From NCBI GenBank assembly GCA_030620095.1, contig JAUTXW010002457.1:197501-261500 (forward strand): DNA of 64,000 bases, written 5' to 3'. Below, in pieces: positions 44,165-56,059 of this stretch. The stretch comes from Kuschelorhynchus macadamiae. Taxonomy: Eukaryota > Arthropoda > Insecta > Coleoptera > Curculionidae. The first letter of the stretch is position 1, and every line of letters begins with the position of its first letter. Below the pieces are notes generated by a model that saw only the letters and a list, made by a program, of their open reading frames with translations, did not search any database and had not been told where the DNA came from. The translations under genes were made by a program, and so were the position numbers.

Positions 44165-46905
44165 GGGCGAGTGTTACTACTTCCAAGAATGATATCTTGG
44201 AATATTTAAAGAACACTCATTCATTGTTGAGGAGCAACCCAAGAGACCTGACGCCTTCAGCCTTGCATTTAAAGTAGGAGCAAATGTTGAGCTAATGAAT
44301 GATCTATATGATGAAAAAACTTGGCCTACTGGTGTTATGATAAAACGATTTCCCTTTCGAAAGCCCAATAATGGAAACTTGATTCAGCAGTGGAAATAGA
44401 TCAAATATAGCCAATTATAGTATCAAGAAACATCTTCTCGTATATTATCAAAATGTACGTGGACTGCGGACCAACATGGCTAATCAGTGGGATCAGTGAT
44501 AATGAGCTGGGTATGCCAGATTTTACAATCTATAGAAAAGACAGGTCATCTTTACTAGTTCCAAGAAATACGGAGGAGGTGTTCTTATAGCTGTGCATAA
44601 GTCTATTAAGTCTAGGTTAATAATACACTCTATTGAGTCTATTGAACATTTATTTGTTTTAATGATTAAGGCTGTTATTGGTAGTGCTTATATTGCTCCT
44701 TGTTCATCCATTGATGTTTTTGAAAATCATTGTTTGGCGATAGAGAGTATTAGGCTACAATATGGTGACTGCCAGCTTTACCTATTGGGCGATTACAGTT
44801 TGCCTAATACAAACTGGGTGAACAATGAGTTTGGGGTTAGTACCCCAGGTGATCATAGAGTATCAGTAAACATATTATGTAATTGTCTCACATTTCATAA
44901 TATGTATCAAATTAATGGTAACCTAAATGCAAATAATGTGTTATTAGATTTAATTTTAATTTTTTACAAGATTATGATGATTTTGTTGAAATTGCTGATG
45001 AGATTATACTGTCATGCGATTCTCATCACCTGGCTATTGTTTTGAATGTGGCCTTAAATGTGGCTCAGAATAAACTTGAATTTGATACCTTTTATTACAA
45101 TTGTAAGCAAGCCGATTATGCAGGTTTATTAAAACAACTAATTTTTCATAAAAAAACTATGCATAAAAAATTTAAAGAAAACAAGCAATGGAATACCTAT
45201 ATGGAATATTCACACTGTGTGTTTAAAAAGAACATGTTATACTGAATATCTGAGAAATATTGAAAACTCTGTAGAGGGTGATGTTCGGGTGTTTTGGAAG
45301 TTCGTTGGTTCTCAGAAAAATGATAATATTATTCCTTCTTACATGTTTTTAGACGAATTGACTGGTAATGATGGTCAGTCAATTGTTCGGTAGCTATTTC
45401 CAGAAATCATACAAACCAGCCATTACTAACGATATATCAATATTTCTTTAGCCACAGTATTTGACACCATTACCCATCTAAGGCCTAACAGGTGCTCTGG
45501 ACCTGATGGAGTACCACAGGATCTACTTAAAAACTGTGTATATTCCCTATCCAAACCTCTTTGGATAACGTTTAATGAATCTTTAAAAGATGGTATCTTC
45601 CCTGAGCAATGGAAGAACAGCTTTATAACTCCTGTTTGTAAATCTGGTGACGGATCAAATATTTGTAACTATAGAGCAATCTCAATAATTGATTCGATTC
45701 CAAAAAGATCATTTGTGAGCAGTTGGACATGTTTTTTTCCTCCTTGGTCTCTCCTCGCCCACACGGTTTTTATAGAGGCAGATCAACTGCCACTAATATG
45801 CTGATTTATACACAGCATGTGGAAGAGGGCAATATGTTCAAATTAAAGGTTTTACTTCACGGAAAATTATTGTGACATCCGGAGTGCCTCAGGGTAGCCA
45901 TTTAGGTCCTGTTTAATATATTTATTAACAAACTATCTAATGTAATTAATAACCTAATAAACACCTCGTTTATACTGATGATTTAAAGCTATTTAAAACT
46001 ATAAAATCTTTAAATGATTGTGTAGCCCTCCAAAATGATCTTGATCATATACATAATTAGTGCTGTAGAAATAGATTGTATTTGAGTATTGAAATATAAG
46101 GCCATTAAATTTTTCAGAATAACAAATTTGATTAACTTTAAGTATACAATCACCGGTGATGAATTAGAAATGGTAAAATCAATTTCTGATTTGGGTATAA
46201 TTTTGGACAGTAAACTTAGCTTTGATTTACATAATGAACATTAATAACTCACTAAAACTCTTAGGCTTTATTAGCAGATTCTCACAAGGGTTTTCATCTT
46301 TTAAATCAATGAACTTTCTTTACAAAAGTCAGGTCCGCTCGAAGCTTGAATATTTATCTAGTGTATGGTCGCCTTATTATCCAACACATATCTCAAATAT
46401 TGAAACAGTTCAGAATAAATATATTAAGCTGCTAGCTTTTAGAATAAAGTTTCCCCTTACTTTCTATAACTATAGTGAGGCAAGAGCTAGATTTGGCCTG
46501 GAACTCTTGAAGTCTAGAAGGGTAAAATTGGACATTTACTTTCTTTTTAAGTTAATTAATGGTTTGATAGATTGTTTAGAATTGTTATACTTGATTGGTT
46601 TTAGGGTACCTGCTCGGTAAACAAGGGCTATGGAATTATTTGCAAATTGATTTTCATCGCTGCAAATATGGAGTAATCTCACCATTATCTAGAATTGCAA
46701 CCAACGGCAATAAAGTGAATTAGACCCCCTTTTTGATTCTTTGCATGTTTTAAAAAAAGGCTTTCCAATATTAATTTTAGTTAATTAGTCTTAAGATTAT
46801 TATGTCGCTTTTTTTTTAGTTATAGTCTAAGTAAGTACATAAATGTAATTTAAATGCAAATAGTATGTGATTCAATGGGTATTTATACCCGTAAATAAAT
46901 AAAAA
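44165..46905 (+). pseudogene. LINE with ORF1 end, endonuclease and RT, decayed
   Basis: The + strand begins with an ORF1 C-terminal piece (EEQPKRPDAFSLAFKVGANV and MIKRFPFRKPNN, about 44200-44370). The endonuclease start YYQNVRGLRTNMANQWDQ follows near 44445, and the domain continues at 44593-45045 (LYLLGDYSLPNTNWVNNEFG). RT pieces follow: RPNRCSGPDGVPQDLL near 45480, FPEQWKNSFITPVCKSGD near 45600, GVPQGSHLGP near 45880, YTDDLKLFK near 45970, and the C-terminus at 46222-46620 (RSKLEYLSSVWSPYYPTHIS). The 3' end has a TAAATAAATAAAAA tail near 46893. Many frameshifts and deletions are present. It is antisense to PMS2. Confidence 0.82.
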
Positions 46906-47059
46906 GGACCTTTTAATTACGGGTCGACAAACAAGTGTGCTGATAAGTAGGGCTAAAAAAGACATTACAAATTCTGGTAAATCCTATAATATTCATTCTA
47001 AAAATATTTGGAAAATTTGTTTTGCATGCGGTGCTTATTTTAGACCTTGTCTGTCCTAC

Positions 47060-47545
47060 TTTTAAATCAAATCAAATCGTTTATTTCCATAGACATGTTC
47101 ACATGTATCGGAATTTTCATATGTAGTTTAAGGTCAAATTTAAAGTAAAAATATAATAAAAATGAAATAAAATACTTACGTTACAATATATTACCAAATT
47201 TTTAAATATAAACATATAAAACTCCTCCAGAGAATAAATGTTCTGGAAGACCTATGCTGCAATATATTTAGACATATTAAAACTCAAACATAAAAAACTC
47301 TTCCAGAGAGGAAAACGGATTTTCAGCCAGTATAGCCTTTAGTCATCTTTTAAAAATGCACATACTAGGTATATCCTTCATATGTGCTGGTAAGTGATTG
47401 AATACCTTTAAGGAACTTATCTCAAAGTCCCTCCCGCACCTGAAGTCAATCTTGCAGCAGGTACATAAAGCTCTCATTTCTATAAGTATTAATATCGCCC
47501 CATTTTAAGCTACTGTCTGTAATAATTATATTAGAATATTTGTGG
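47060..47545 (-). pseudogene. LINE 3' end remnant
   Basis: On the - strand, broken frames give the final RT residues of a CR1-like LINE (WGDINTYRNESF-like near 47490, IDFRCGRDFEISSLKVFNHL near 47400-47450, CIFKR near 47355), then a 3' UTR down to about 47060. It is in sense with PMS2 within its intron. Confidence 0.6.
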
Positions 47546-47997
47546 ACGGTGGCCCTCGAAATGCTGTTAATTGTGTTAGTTGTATCTTATTAAAGCAATT
47601 ATAATAGGGATACCTACGTATTTTGCTATGTACCCAGGAAATAATAAACATTTTAGTTTTGTGCATTTTTTAGGATTTTTTTAAAAAATATTTACTCTTT
47701 TATAGAGAATATTTCCTATATATTTTCTGGTACGGCCCAGCCGACCCTGCCGCCCCTGACGAGCCGTCACTGATTTCAGTTAACTTCCTGTTTCAACGAA
47801 CAAATACATCTTATTTATAACTAGTAGGTACCTACTTTTTTTTATACCAATACAAATTTGAAACAAAAAAAATCAAATACTTAATTATTTCAGCAAGATA
47901 AATTAAGGACTTATGCAGGGTTTGAGTAAATGAACCTTGATTTTAACAACAGTGAAGACAAACAGAATTACATTAGACCAAACTATGAAATATGCAC

Positions 47998-48413
47998 CTA
48001 AGTTTTGTTGCAGTCTCAGCTGAATGATGTTTAGTAATAATTTCCACTTCTGAAAGTGCACATAGTGAACTCAGAGCTTCTCCTCTAAACCCCAACGTAC
48101 CGATATGTTCTATGTCATCAAATTGCCGTATTTTGGAAGTGTAGTGTTTTAAAGTTAAAGCTTGAAAATTATCCTTATGAACTCCAGATCCGTTATCTGA
48201 TACTTCTAAGAGTTCTGAACCACATTCTCTCAGATTAATATCGATAATACTAGCTCCTGCATCAACTGCGTTTTCAACTAACTCTTTCATTGCAACTGCT
48301 AAAGTTAAAACTACTTGTCCAGAACATATTCTATGTACTGTATCTTTACCGATTGGTTTAATTACTGTACTTTCTTCTGTAGAACCTATTTTATTTAGTT
48401 TATTGTTATCCAT
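47998..48413 (-). CDS. PMS2: PMS2 mismatch repair endonuclease, exon 1 (residues 1-139)
   Basis: The ATG at 48413 opens the GHKL ATPase domain. The MutL motifs are intact: KELVENAVDAGA (ATP-Mg Asn/Asp motif), VSDNGSGV, and TLGFRGEALSSL. The lead IKPIGKDTVHRICSGQVV is the usual PMS2 N-terminus. The exon ends with AG before GTGCAT and joins exon 2 at an Arg codon (phase 2). The start is chosen because it is the only Met upstream of the conserved region in the open frame and matches family length. Confidence 0.95.
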
Positions 48414-48419
48414 AATTTA

Positions 48420-48755
48420 TATATTTTAGAAAAATAATAGCATTTTATAATTTAAACATTTTTAAAGTTTGTAAAAAGACCGGGAAAAATGTATGTAAAA
48501 TCAAAACAGAAAAAGATAACTGTAAAATGTCAACATTGTCAACTGTCAACCGCAGTTTCTTCATTCTAAGTTTATTGGATTTCGTTATCTTGACGCATAA
48601 TTTGCCAGCGTTTTCTTATAGCGTCTGGAAGATTGTCTGACTCATAATGATTCCCCAGCCACTGTTAATAAGAGTTATATAGTGCTGTGAATGATATATT
48701 GCTTTTTTGTTCAGGACATTAACTTGGATTCAAATAGAATTTTCCAAAAAGAGGC
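48420..48755 (-). promoter_or_regulatory. PMS2 upstream region
   Basis: The 5' flank of PMS2. A run of TGTCAAC/TGTAAAATGTCAAC words (48520-48555) is present. No TATA box can be claimed. No divergent gene is seen on the other side, where a Penelope remnant starts at about 48760. Confidence 0.3.
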
Positions 48756-48761
48756 TGAATG

Positions 48762-49046
48762 CTATGCTAATACTAGTGAGTTAATAAATGATTTCTTTTG
48801 TGCTGGATGGTGACGGAAATTTGCATTTAAGTACCTATTCGTATGCGTGGGTTTTCTGTACACAGAATATTCTAATGTACCATTTTCCTTCCTTTGAACA
48901 CATACATCTAGAAAGGGAATCGTTCTATTACATTGATGCATACTACTCTCCTTTCTATAGTCAGGTAAAATATTAATATCCAATGTCAATTGTATCTCAG
49001 GAACGTTTTTACTGGCTGTAAACATTACCTGACGCATGCCACTCAA
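48762..49046 (-). pseudogene. Penelope-like element fragment
   Basis: The 94-residue open frame holds the region after the RT core of a Penelope-like protein: RTIPFLDVCVQRKENGTLEY, SVYRKPTHTNRYLNANFRHH and PAQKKSFINSLVLA. It is truncated on both sides. It resembles the 2503-2724 remnant more than the long element at 28141. Confidence 0.8.
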
Positions 49047-49049
49047 GTG

Positions 49050-50170
49050 ACCTCATGCCCTAAATTTCACCATACCGTGTCGCGCCGAGCATTACTTTCT
49101 TGAAATCACGGCCTGCGTACTCGTTCAGGTGCCTGATTAGTTTCTACAGGCTCGCAGTATCAGAGCATAAAATGTATTCGTTCCTCCACTTAGCTACTTA
49201 ACTGACTCTATTACTGATCATAGACTCCTCATAACGCATTTGTTTTCTTGTTTATTAATATAAGCCTAGTTATTCTTACCTCTCATAATCAGCGGAAGCA
49301 TTATTTAAAAGGAGGTTTTTCTGCAAAAAGTAGTTATATTTCCATTGATTATTGAGCACTTGTCTTTTAAGTTAATTTATTTAGATGCCGAACTTGCACG
49401 TAGTTCCTAATTATAAGAATAGAAAATGCGACATAATAAATATCTTTGATCAGTATATCTCGTATTAAGTTCTATTCTTCAAATGAAAGTAAATGTCTTT
49501 AATATGCCTGAGACATCCTTTTTCTTTTATGTCTATGTAAAAATCAACACTCTCCGAACGGTAACCCATTGATCTATATTCCGGTAAGGGATTCCTCGCG
49601 TTAGACTAGTTTGCCTCAGACAGAAAAATAAACACTCCATTAGTCGGGTAAAATTAAACACACTCTTTCGGATATTTTCTTCTATTAAGCACTATCGGTT
49701 GGTCATAAAGAAAAACAGTCTCGGATCACCGTGTTCTAGTGTATTAAAATGGTTTACTTAAACGGTTGTTTGTACATAGTCGGCTCATGTTTCGAGTTTG
49801 ACTTAATCTTTACTTTTTATTTAGCACTTTAATTGGCAGGCCTTTCTCTTGTTCACCCTTTTAAAAGTTCGTTTCGATGCACTCCACGACGCAAATTTCG
49901 CGGCATTCATATCATATATACTTAACTATTTCTAATTTTTTAAACGGACCGAGTTTCATCCTGTAACTAGGATTTTGGGTCGCGGTTTTTTAAGGAATAG
50001 CGGAAAGAAAAATTCTTATATGTAGGATTATTTTATCTTCTAAGTAACTTGTATGTTATTTGTTTCTTTTAAGATAAATGAAAATGTAGTTAATTCGGTC
50101 GTGCTCCAAAATACAGTAGGTTCCTTGAGAAACGTACTAAATTTCTAACGATTTTCCTTTACACATTTTA
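49050..50170. other. Unassigned intergenic sequence
   Basis: No gene or known element is recognised; base composition is less AT-rich than its neighbours in places. Confidence 0.4.
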
Positions 50171-50179
50171 ACCTTATTT

Positions 50180-50830
50180 CAGTGGTTCAGGAAGCTGAAA
50201 CCACGTGTTCCTGCCCGAGGCCCTACTTTGACAGCAGACCACCGGAGAACCAGATTGGAATCCGCTAATGATTTTAAATCAGGTAGAGGTCAATTAATCA
50301 TAAGTTTTTTGGTTCGATGAGTCTGGATTCCGATTTTAAAACTCCGATCGACGTATATATCGTAGACCAAATGAACGGTATGTGCAAGAACACTATGTTG
50401 TTTGATGGGGGATCGTTAATGGTTGGGGTGGGAATATATTTAGGGGACGACCGAATCTATTAATTTTTATCAGTGGAAATCTAAATGCAAGAAGATCTCT
50501 TGAGATATCACGTAATTTGAGAGAACTTATTGGTGATGCACCACAATGCTCGTCCCCGTCCTCATACAGCCCGTATAATACAAAATTATCGTGCCGAGGT
50601 TTGGATAAATGTTATAGATTGGCCAGCACGAAGTTCCCACCTTAACCCAATCAAACATGGGATTTTATAAGCAGGATTTTGAGAAGTCACCAAAGGGAGA
50701 TCTTTAACCTAGAGGAACTGGGTCAACTTATAGTTGGGACTTGGAAAGGGTTGGAAGACGAAGTTATAAGAAATCTAATTTTAAGTATGAAGAGAGTGTA
50801 TCAAGGGTTTTTGGTCTCAAATTAACTTGT
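50180..50830 (+). pseudogene. Tc1/mariner transposase fossil 3
   Basis: The + strand contains VPARGPTLTADHRRTRLESA near 50208, WFDESGFRF (first catalytic Asp) near 50310, NARPRPHTA-like near 50550, VWINVIDWPARSSHLNPI near 50600-50655 (third acidic region, Glu replaced) and LEELGQLIVGTWKGLEDEVI near 50710-50770. Stops and frameshifts are frequent. No inverted repeats were found. The copy lies immediately left of the BEL/Pao element. Confidence 0.78.
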
Positions 50831-51004
50831 ATTTAAAAAACGCGCCATAACCATGGCAACTATGTTATTTTCTTTAAGTCGGCAACACCGCAACAAGTTG
50901 TTCCATCTTCTTAATCACACCGCCGTGCCGAGCAGATCGTTGTTTACAAAATTTAGTAATACAGTCCAGGTTTCAAGTTGAAAATAGTCTTTTTGTCCAT
51001 AGTC

Positions 51005-51042
51005 AGTAAGAGAAAACGCCGAATGATTGTGATCATTCAACA
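51005..51042 (+). repeat. 5' LTR terminal segment (38 bp direct repeat)
   Basis: Identical to 56016-56053 and ending in CA, as LTRs do; followed after TA by TGGTCC, the start expected of a tRNA primer site. Confidence 0.65.
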
Positions 51043-51653
51043 TATGGTCCATCGACCGAATAACGTGTGAAAATATGTGATAATCGGTTAGAAATACAGC
51101 AAGGCCGGCGGCACTTGTGCTTTGGTAAGTCTCCATCCTTCTCTCCCGCTTAGTATTGTGTATTGTATTCCATTTAACAGCTGTTTCTGTCTGAGTAGTA
51201 ATGTGCTTGGAACCCCTGTGTAGATTTCGTCGATAATCGATATTTAGTGTTTTGTAGATTTATTGAACAGGGTGTGTTAGGTGATCCTGAGGGATTACTG
51301 TTAGTCTTGCGGGAAAGATTTAGTAGATTTAAATGTTTAAATCGAATTTAAACATTTTGATTGAATTTAAATACGACTAAAATGCATTTTCGACATCTGT
51401 AGTTAGGCAACTGAACATACACGTACGCGGAGACAACCTTCGTCCATAGACGTAGAATAGATAGTAAAACGATTTTCGGTATTTTATTTAGTAACAGATA
51501 GTAATTTAGATTAGAAGCCAAATTTTATATTAGTATTTAAAGTGAAATTTCCAGTTTGTACCCAAAATCGGTAGGCATAGTAAAAATCAGTCAGCTAACG
51601 AAAATTGTGATCCTCATGTTGAACTAACAAAATTAGTTACCAAACGTGATTGT

Positions 51654-52334
51654 ATGAAAGATGAATTCAATAGATTTTCTATGTTTTTAAATACGGTAAA
51701 TGTTAACAATTTTAGTGAACTCCAACTACGTATTCGAACCATTGAATCGTTGTTTGAGCAATTCAGAGAAGTTCAGTTGGAAATAGACCTTTTAAACCTA
51801 AATGAAGACGGGTGTAAAGAACGTGATAATTTTGAATCGCACTTTTACCCATTGTTACCTAGGGCTGGAGTTTATGTCTCTGATTTTCAGCTCGCGGCCA
51901 GTGGAAATAACAGTCTAAATCAGAGTGTAGCTTATATGGCAAATCCAATAATGGGAAGTGGCGCAAGGTGGTCAAATTTAGGTCTCCCTAAGTTTAAGGG
52001 AGAATTTGATAAATGGTCGCAGTTTATTGAAACTTTTCAAACTCTTGTACACAATAATCCGTGTTTAGATGAGATTCAAAAATTTTGCTATTTATTAGAT
52101 TGTCTAGAAGGTGATGCCAGAAGAATTTTAGATTGTTTAGAAATAAGTAGAACTAATTACCCTGTTGCATTAGACTTATTAGAGAAAAGATTTCAAAATA
52201 AACCAGTTATTATTCAAAAACATTTAAAAGCGCTAGTTGACATGCCTCCAATTATCAAAGGAAGTTGTCATTTATTAAGGAATCTAAACGATTCTTTAGA
52301 AAAACACGTAAGAGCTTTGAAAGCATTAGGTGTA
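51654..52334 (+). pseudogene. BEL/Pao Gag (DUF1759), C-terminus deleted
   Basis: This is the structural Gag region of a BEL/Pao element. After an N-terminal helical region the DUF1759 domain is clear (LGLPKFKGEFDKWSQFIETF, then EIQKFCYLLDCLEGDARRIL). It ends with NLNDSLEKHVRALKALGVEH and then jumps, with a frame change, into the protease. The zinc-knuckle part of Gag is absent, pointing to an internal deletion near 52335. Confidence 0.85.
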
Positions 52335-55300
52335 GAGCACTTTTAGACAGTGGTTCTCAAATGAACTTCATATCTCATGATTTAAGTAAAAAATTAAATT
52401 TAGACATTAGTAAAATAAACATACCGGTTTCTGGCGTAAATCAAATGTCAATGAATATTAAGTATGGGTCTCAGGCGGTTATAAAATCGTGTTACAACAA
52501 CTTTAACGCTAGTGTTTCATTTTTGATTATAGAAAAGGTCACATCCGATTTACCGGTTAAATCGCTTAATATCTCCCACTTAGATATACCATCGAATTTA
52601 AAACTCGCTGATCCGGAATTTCACGTATCATCAAGGGTTGACATACTGTTGGGTGCTGAGTTATTTTTTAATTTGCTTTGTGTTGGCCAAATAAGTTTAG
52701 GTAAGGATCAGCCTGTACTGCAAAAGACCGTTTTTGGATGGATCATTTCAGGGTGCATTTTAAACGGCAAGCATGATTTCCATTCAGAATCTAACGTTTC
52801 GTGTCATGCAGTTGCTCAGGAAGATATTCGAGATCAGTTAGAAAAGTTCTGGGTCGTTGAGGAAATTAGTGACAAAAAACATTACTCAAAGGAGGAACAC
52901 GACCGTGAGCAGAATTTTATAGATACAGTAACTAGGGATACTTCTGGAAGGTTTTGTGTAACACTACCGGTTAGGGATAATGTAAATAGTTTAGGTGATT
53001 CATTAGAAATTGCAACGAAACGATTTTTAGTTTGAGAAAAGAAATTAGTTAGAAATAATATTCTTAGAGAAAAATATACATCTTTTATACAAGAGTACAT
53101 AAATTTGGGCCGTATGGAGAAAATTAGTTCTGAAAATATAGATTGTACAAATAGCATTTGTTACCTGCTACACCACGGCGTAATTAACGAAGGAAGTTTG
53201 ACAACAAAATTACGTGTGGTATTCGACGCTAGCGCCAAAACTTCAACTAATATTTCATTGAATGATGTGTTAAAGGTAGGCCCTTGTATACAAGATGATC
53301 TATTTGATATTCTCGTTAGATTTAGGCAAAAAAGCATAGTACTTACCGCGGATATCGCTAAGATGTATCGCCAGGTGAACGTAGTACCAGATCAGTGTGA
53401 CTTGCAAAGGATTCTTTGGCGAGCAGAACCCGATTCAGAATTAGACCATTACCGATTGAAAACAGTAACCTACGGTACGTCCCCTGCATCATTTTTGGCT
53501 ACTAGGTGTCTTCAACAAATAGCGTTCGACATTAAAGATAGGTTGCCTGATGTAAGTGAAATAATTTTGAAACATTCTTATGTTGACGACCTTATTCTTA
53601 GCGTAGACTCAATAGAAGAAGCAGTAAGAATTGGAAGGTGTCTCGTAGATGAGCTGAATCAATATGGGTTTCCGCTGCGAAAGTGGTCTTCAAATCGTCA
53701 TGAGGTGTTTGATAATCTTTTGGTTGATAGGAGTGAAAGCAGTGAGTATTTAATTACAGATAGCGACTGTAAGAAAACCTTGGGTGTGTTTTGGAGGTCT
53801 ACCACAGATAATTGGGAATATTGTGTGGAGACCAAAGAATTCATAAACAATAAGGTAACTAAAAGGTTAATCTTGTCAATCACATCGCAGATATTTGATC
53901 CTTTGGGACTGGTAGGTCCGGTTACTATAAGGGCAAAGGTTTTATTACAGAAACTCTGGCAACTAAAGTTAGAATGGGACGAAACTATTCCACTGGAACT
54001 GCTTTCAGTTTGGAATGAGTTTTATAGTCAGCTAAAGGCTTTGAATGAGATTAGAATCCCTAGGCAATGCGCTATTGTAGGTGCTGTAAGATTTGAAGTC
54101 CATGGGTTTAGTGATGCTAGTGAAACCTCGTATGGAGCTTGCTTATATCTGCGAACGACGAATAGATCTGGCGAATTTCTAGTGCGACTCGTTTGTGCCA
54201 AGTCCCGAGTAGCTCCCATCAAAAGGATTAGTCTTCCAAGGTTAGAATTATGTGGGGCTGTTTTGCTTTCGAAGTTACTAACTAAAAAGGTATTAACAGC
54301 TTTAGACGTACGTGTTGATCAAGTATTTTTCTGGACAGATTCAACTATCGTTCTGTCATGGATTAAGGAAGAAGCCAGTAGCTGGAAGGTTTTCGTGGCG
54401 AACAGGGTTGCAGAAATCCAAGATCTTACAGTTGACTGTCAGTGGAATCACGTGATATCAAGCGAAAATCCTGCTGATATTATTTCAAGGGGTGTGCAAC
54501 CCAAATTGCTTAGAGATTTAAATCTTTGGTGGGTAGGGCCTAAGTGGCTATGTGAACCTCAAGAAAAATGGCCTAGTAGAGTCGTTAATTTAAATGCTGG
54601 TCATGTACCTGAAAGACGAGAATTACAGTTGACCTTTAATGTAGTCCAAGATTATACAATATTTGAATTGTATGCATCTCTTTTTAAATTAGTTCGAATG
54701 GTGTCATTGTGCTTTAGATTTTACAAAAATTTAAGATCAAAAACTAGTGAAAGGAAGCTAGGTAATATTTCTATTGAAGAATTCCATCATGCATTACTAA
54801 CTTTAATCAAAATTGCGCAAGGTCAAGTGTTTAACTCAAAAATAGAATGTCAATTAGATCTCTTGATCCGTTTTCAGATATTAGTGGTGTACTGAGAGTA
54901 GGTGGTAGAATTCAAAATTCTAATGAAACATATGACGTAAAATTTCCTATTATTCTACCTCAAAAACATACCATTACAAAATTAATAGTGTTGGATCAGC
55001 ACCATAAACAATTTCATGCTGGCCCGCAAGCCATATTAGCGATGTTGCGTCAGCGTTATTGGCTAACAAATGGGAGAAGTGTGGTTAGGAGTGTCCTTTC
55101 TAAGTGTGTTACTTGTTTTCGAGTTAAGCCTCGAACTTTGATTCAAAAAATGGGTATCCTGCCCAAAGAACGGGTAACTGCTCATAAACCTTTTTTTATT
55201 TCAGGCGTAGATTTCGCAGGTCCATTTAACCTTAAAGACGGAAGGTTGCGCAATCGAGCGATAGTCATAGGTTATCTGTGCCTGTTCGTGTGTTTCTCAA

Positions 55301-56017
55301 CTAAAGCTGTTCATGTTGAATTAGTTGGAGATCTAACTACTCATTCATTTTTTATTTGCTTGAAAAGATTTGTATCCCGTCGAGGTTTATGCGCACGCAT
55401 TTTTTCAGATAATGCAACTAATTTTGTTGGAGCCAACAATGAGCTTCTAAACATTGACAATTTCCTAAAAAATTTAAATAAGGACAACAGTTTTAGTAAC
55501 TTTTGTTTAGAATCGCAAATAGACTGGCAGTATATTTCTCCTCGATCTCCACATCATGGTGGACTTTGGGAGTCAGCGATTAAATCTGCGAAACACCTTT
55601 TAACTCGAACTATAGGAAATACGGTCCTAACCTTTGAGGACATGTGCACATTGCTGATTCAGGTGGAAGCGGTGTTAAATTCTCGCCCCCTTACACCCAT
55701 TTCCTGTGACCTGAAAGACTTATCCGTTCTTACCTCCAGTCACTTCCTTATTGGAGACGTTTTGACAGCACTCCCTCAAAGAAATGTTCTTGAGATACCA
55801 TCTAACCGATTAAGCCAGTTCCATGCTATTCAGAATGTCTATCAGGAGTTTTGGACACGATGGTCAGCAACTGTCCCTCTTGCAACAACGGACAAAGTGG
55901 AATGATCCTGTAGACAGCATCAAAATAGGCAGCATGGTTATCTTGAAAGAAGATAACGTTGCGCCCTTACAGTGGAGGCTTGGGCGTGTGGTCGACTTAC
56001 ATCCAGGCAAAGAGTAG
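52335..56017 (+). pseudogene. BEL/Pao Pol: protease, RT, RNase H, integrase
   Basis: The peptidase A17/DUF1758 protease starts at once (CRALLDSGSQMNFIS, active Asp in DSG). The frame continues to an in-frame TGA at 53033-53035, then reopens in the same frame to 54895. RT holds LRVVFDASAKT, LTADIAKMYRQV and the active site SYVDDLILSV. RNase H holds HGFSDASETSYGAC and WTDSTIVLSW. After a frameshift near 54870 comes integrase (54847-55905), with an HHCC zinc site (HHKQFHAG to CVTCF) and the DDE residues in VDFAGPF, SDNATNFVG and HHGGLWESAIKS. Another shift near 55865 precedes the C-terminal DLHPGK end, where coding is cut off by the deletion that joins it to the LTR end. Confidence 0.9.
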
Positions 56018-56053
56018 TAAGAGAAAACGCCGAATGATTGTGATCATTCAACA
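56016..56053 (+). repeat. 3' LTR terminal segment (38 bp direct repeat)
   Basis: Exact copy of 51005-51042, joined directly to truncated integrase sequence. The rest of the 3' LTR is gone. Confidence 0.65.
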
Positions 56054-56059
56054 AAGGGG

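Larger units (their letters stand above)
42898..47997 (-). other. PMS2: PMS2 intron, 5.1 kb, transposon-rich
   Basis: The donor is GTGCAT after exon 1 (47997 downward) and the acceptor TTTTTTTAG ends at 42898. It contains an antisense LINE (44165-46905), another LINE tail (47060-47545), and unassigned sequence at 42898-44160. Near 43130-43205 a weak tRNA-like pattern (GGTTGAGCAAC, GTTGAATCCCACT) hints at a SINE. Confidence 0.85.
51005..56053 (+). mobile_element. BEL/Pao LTR retrotransposon, internally and terminally deleted
   Basis: An identical 38-base segment ending in ATTCAACA lies at 51005-51042 and 56016-56053, marking the last bases of the two LTRs. Two bases after the first copy a TGGTCC primer-binding-like site begins (51045). 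Between them lie Gag, protease, RT, RNase H and integrase in one orientation. Apart from these 38 bases the 3' LTR is missing. The start of the 5' LTR could not be placed; it lies after about 50830. Confidence 0.8.
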
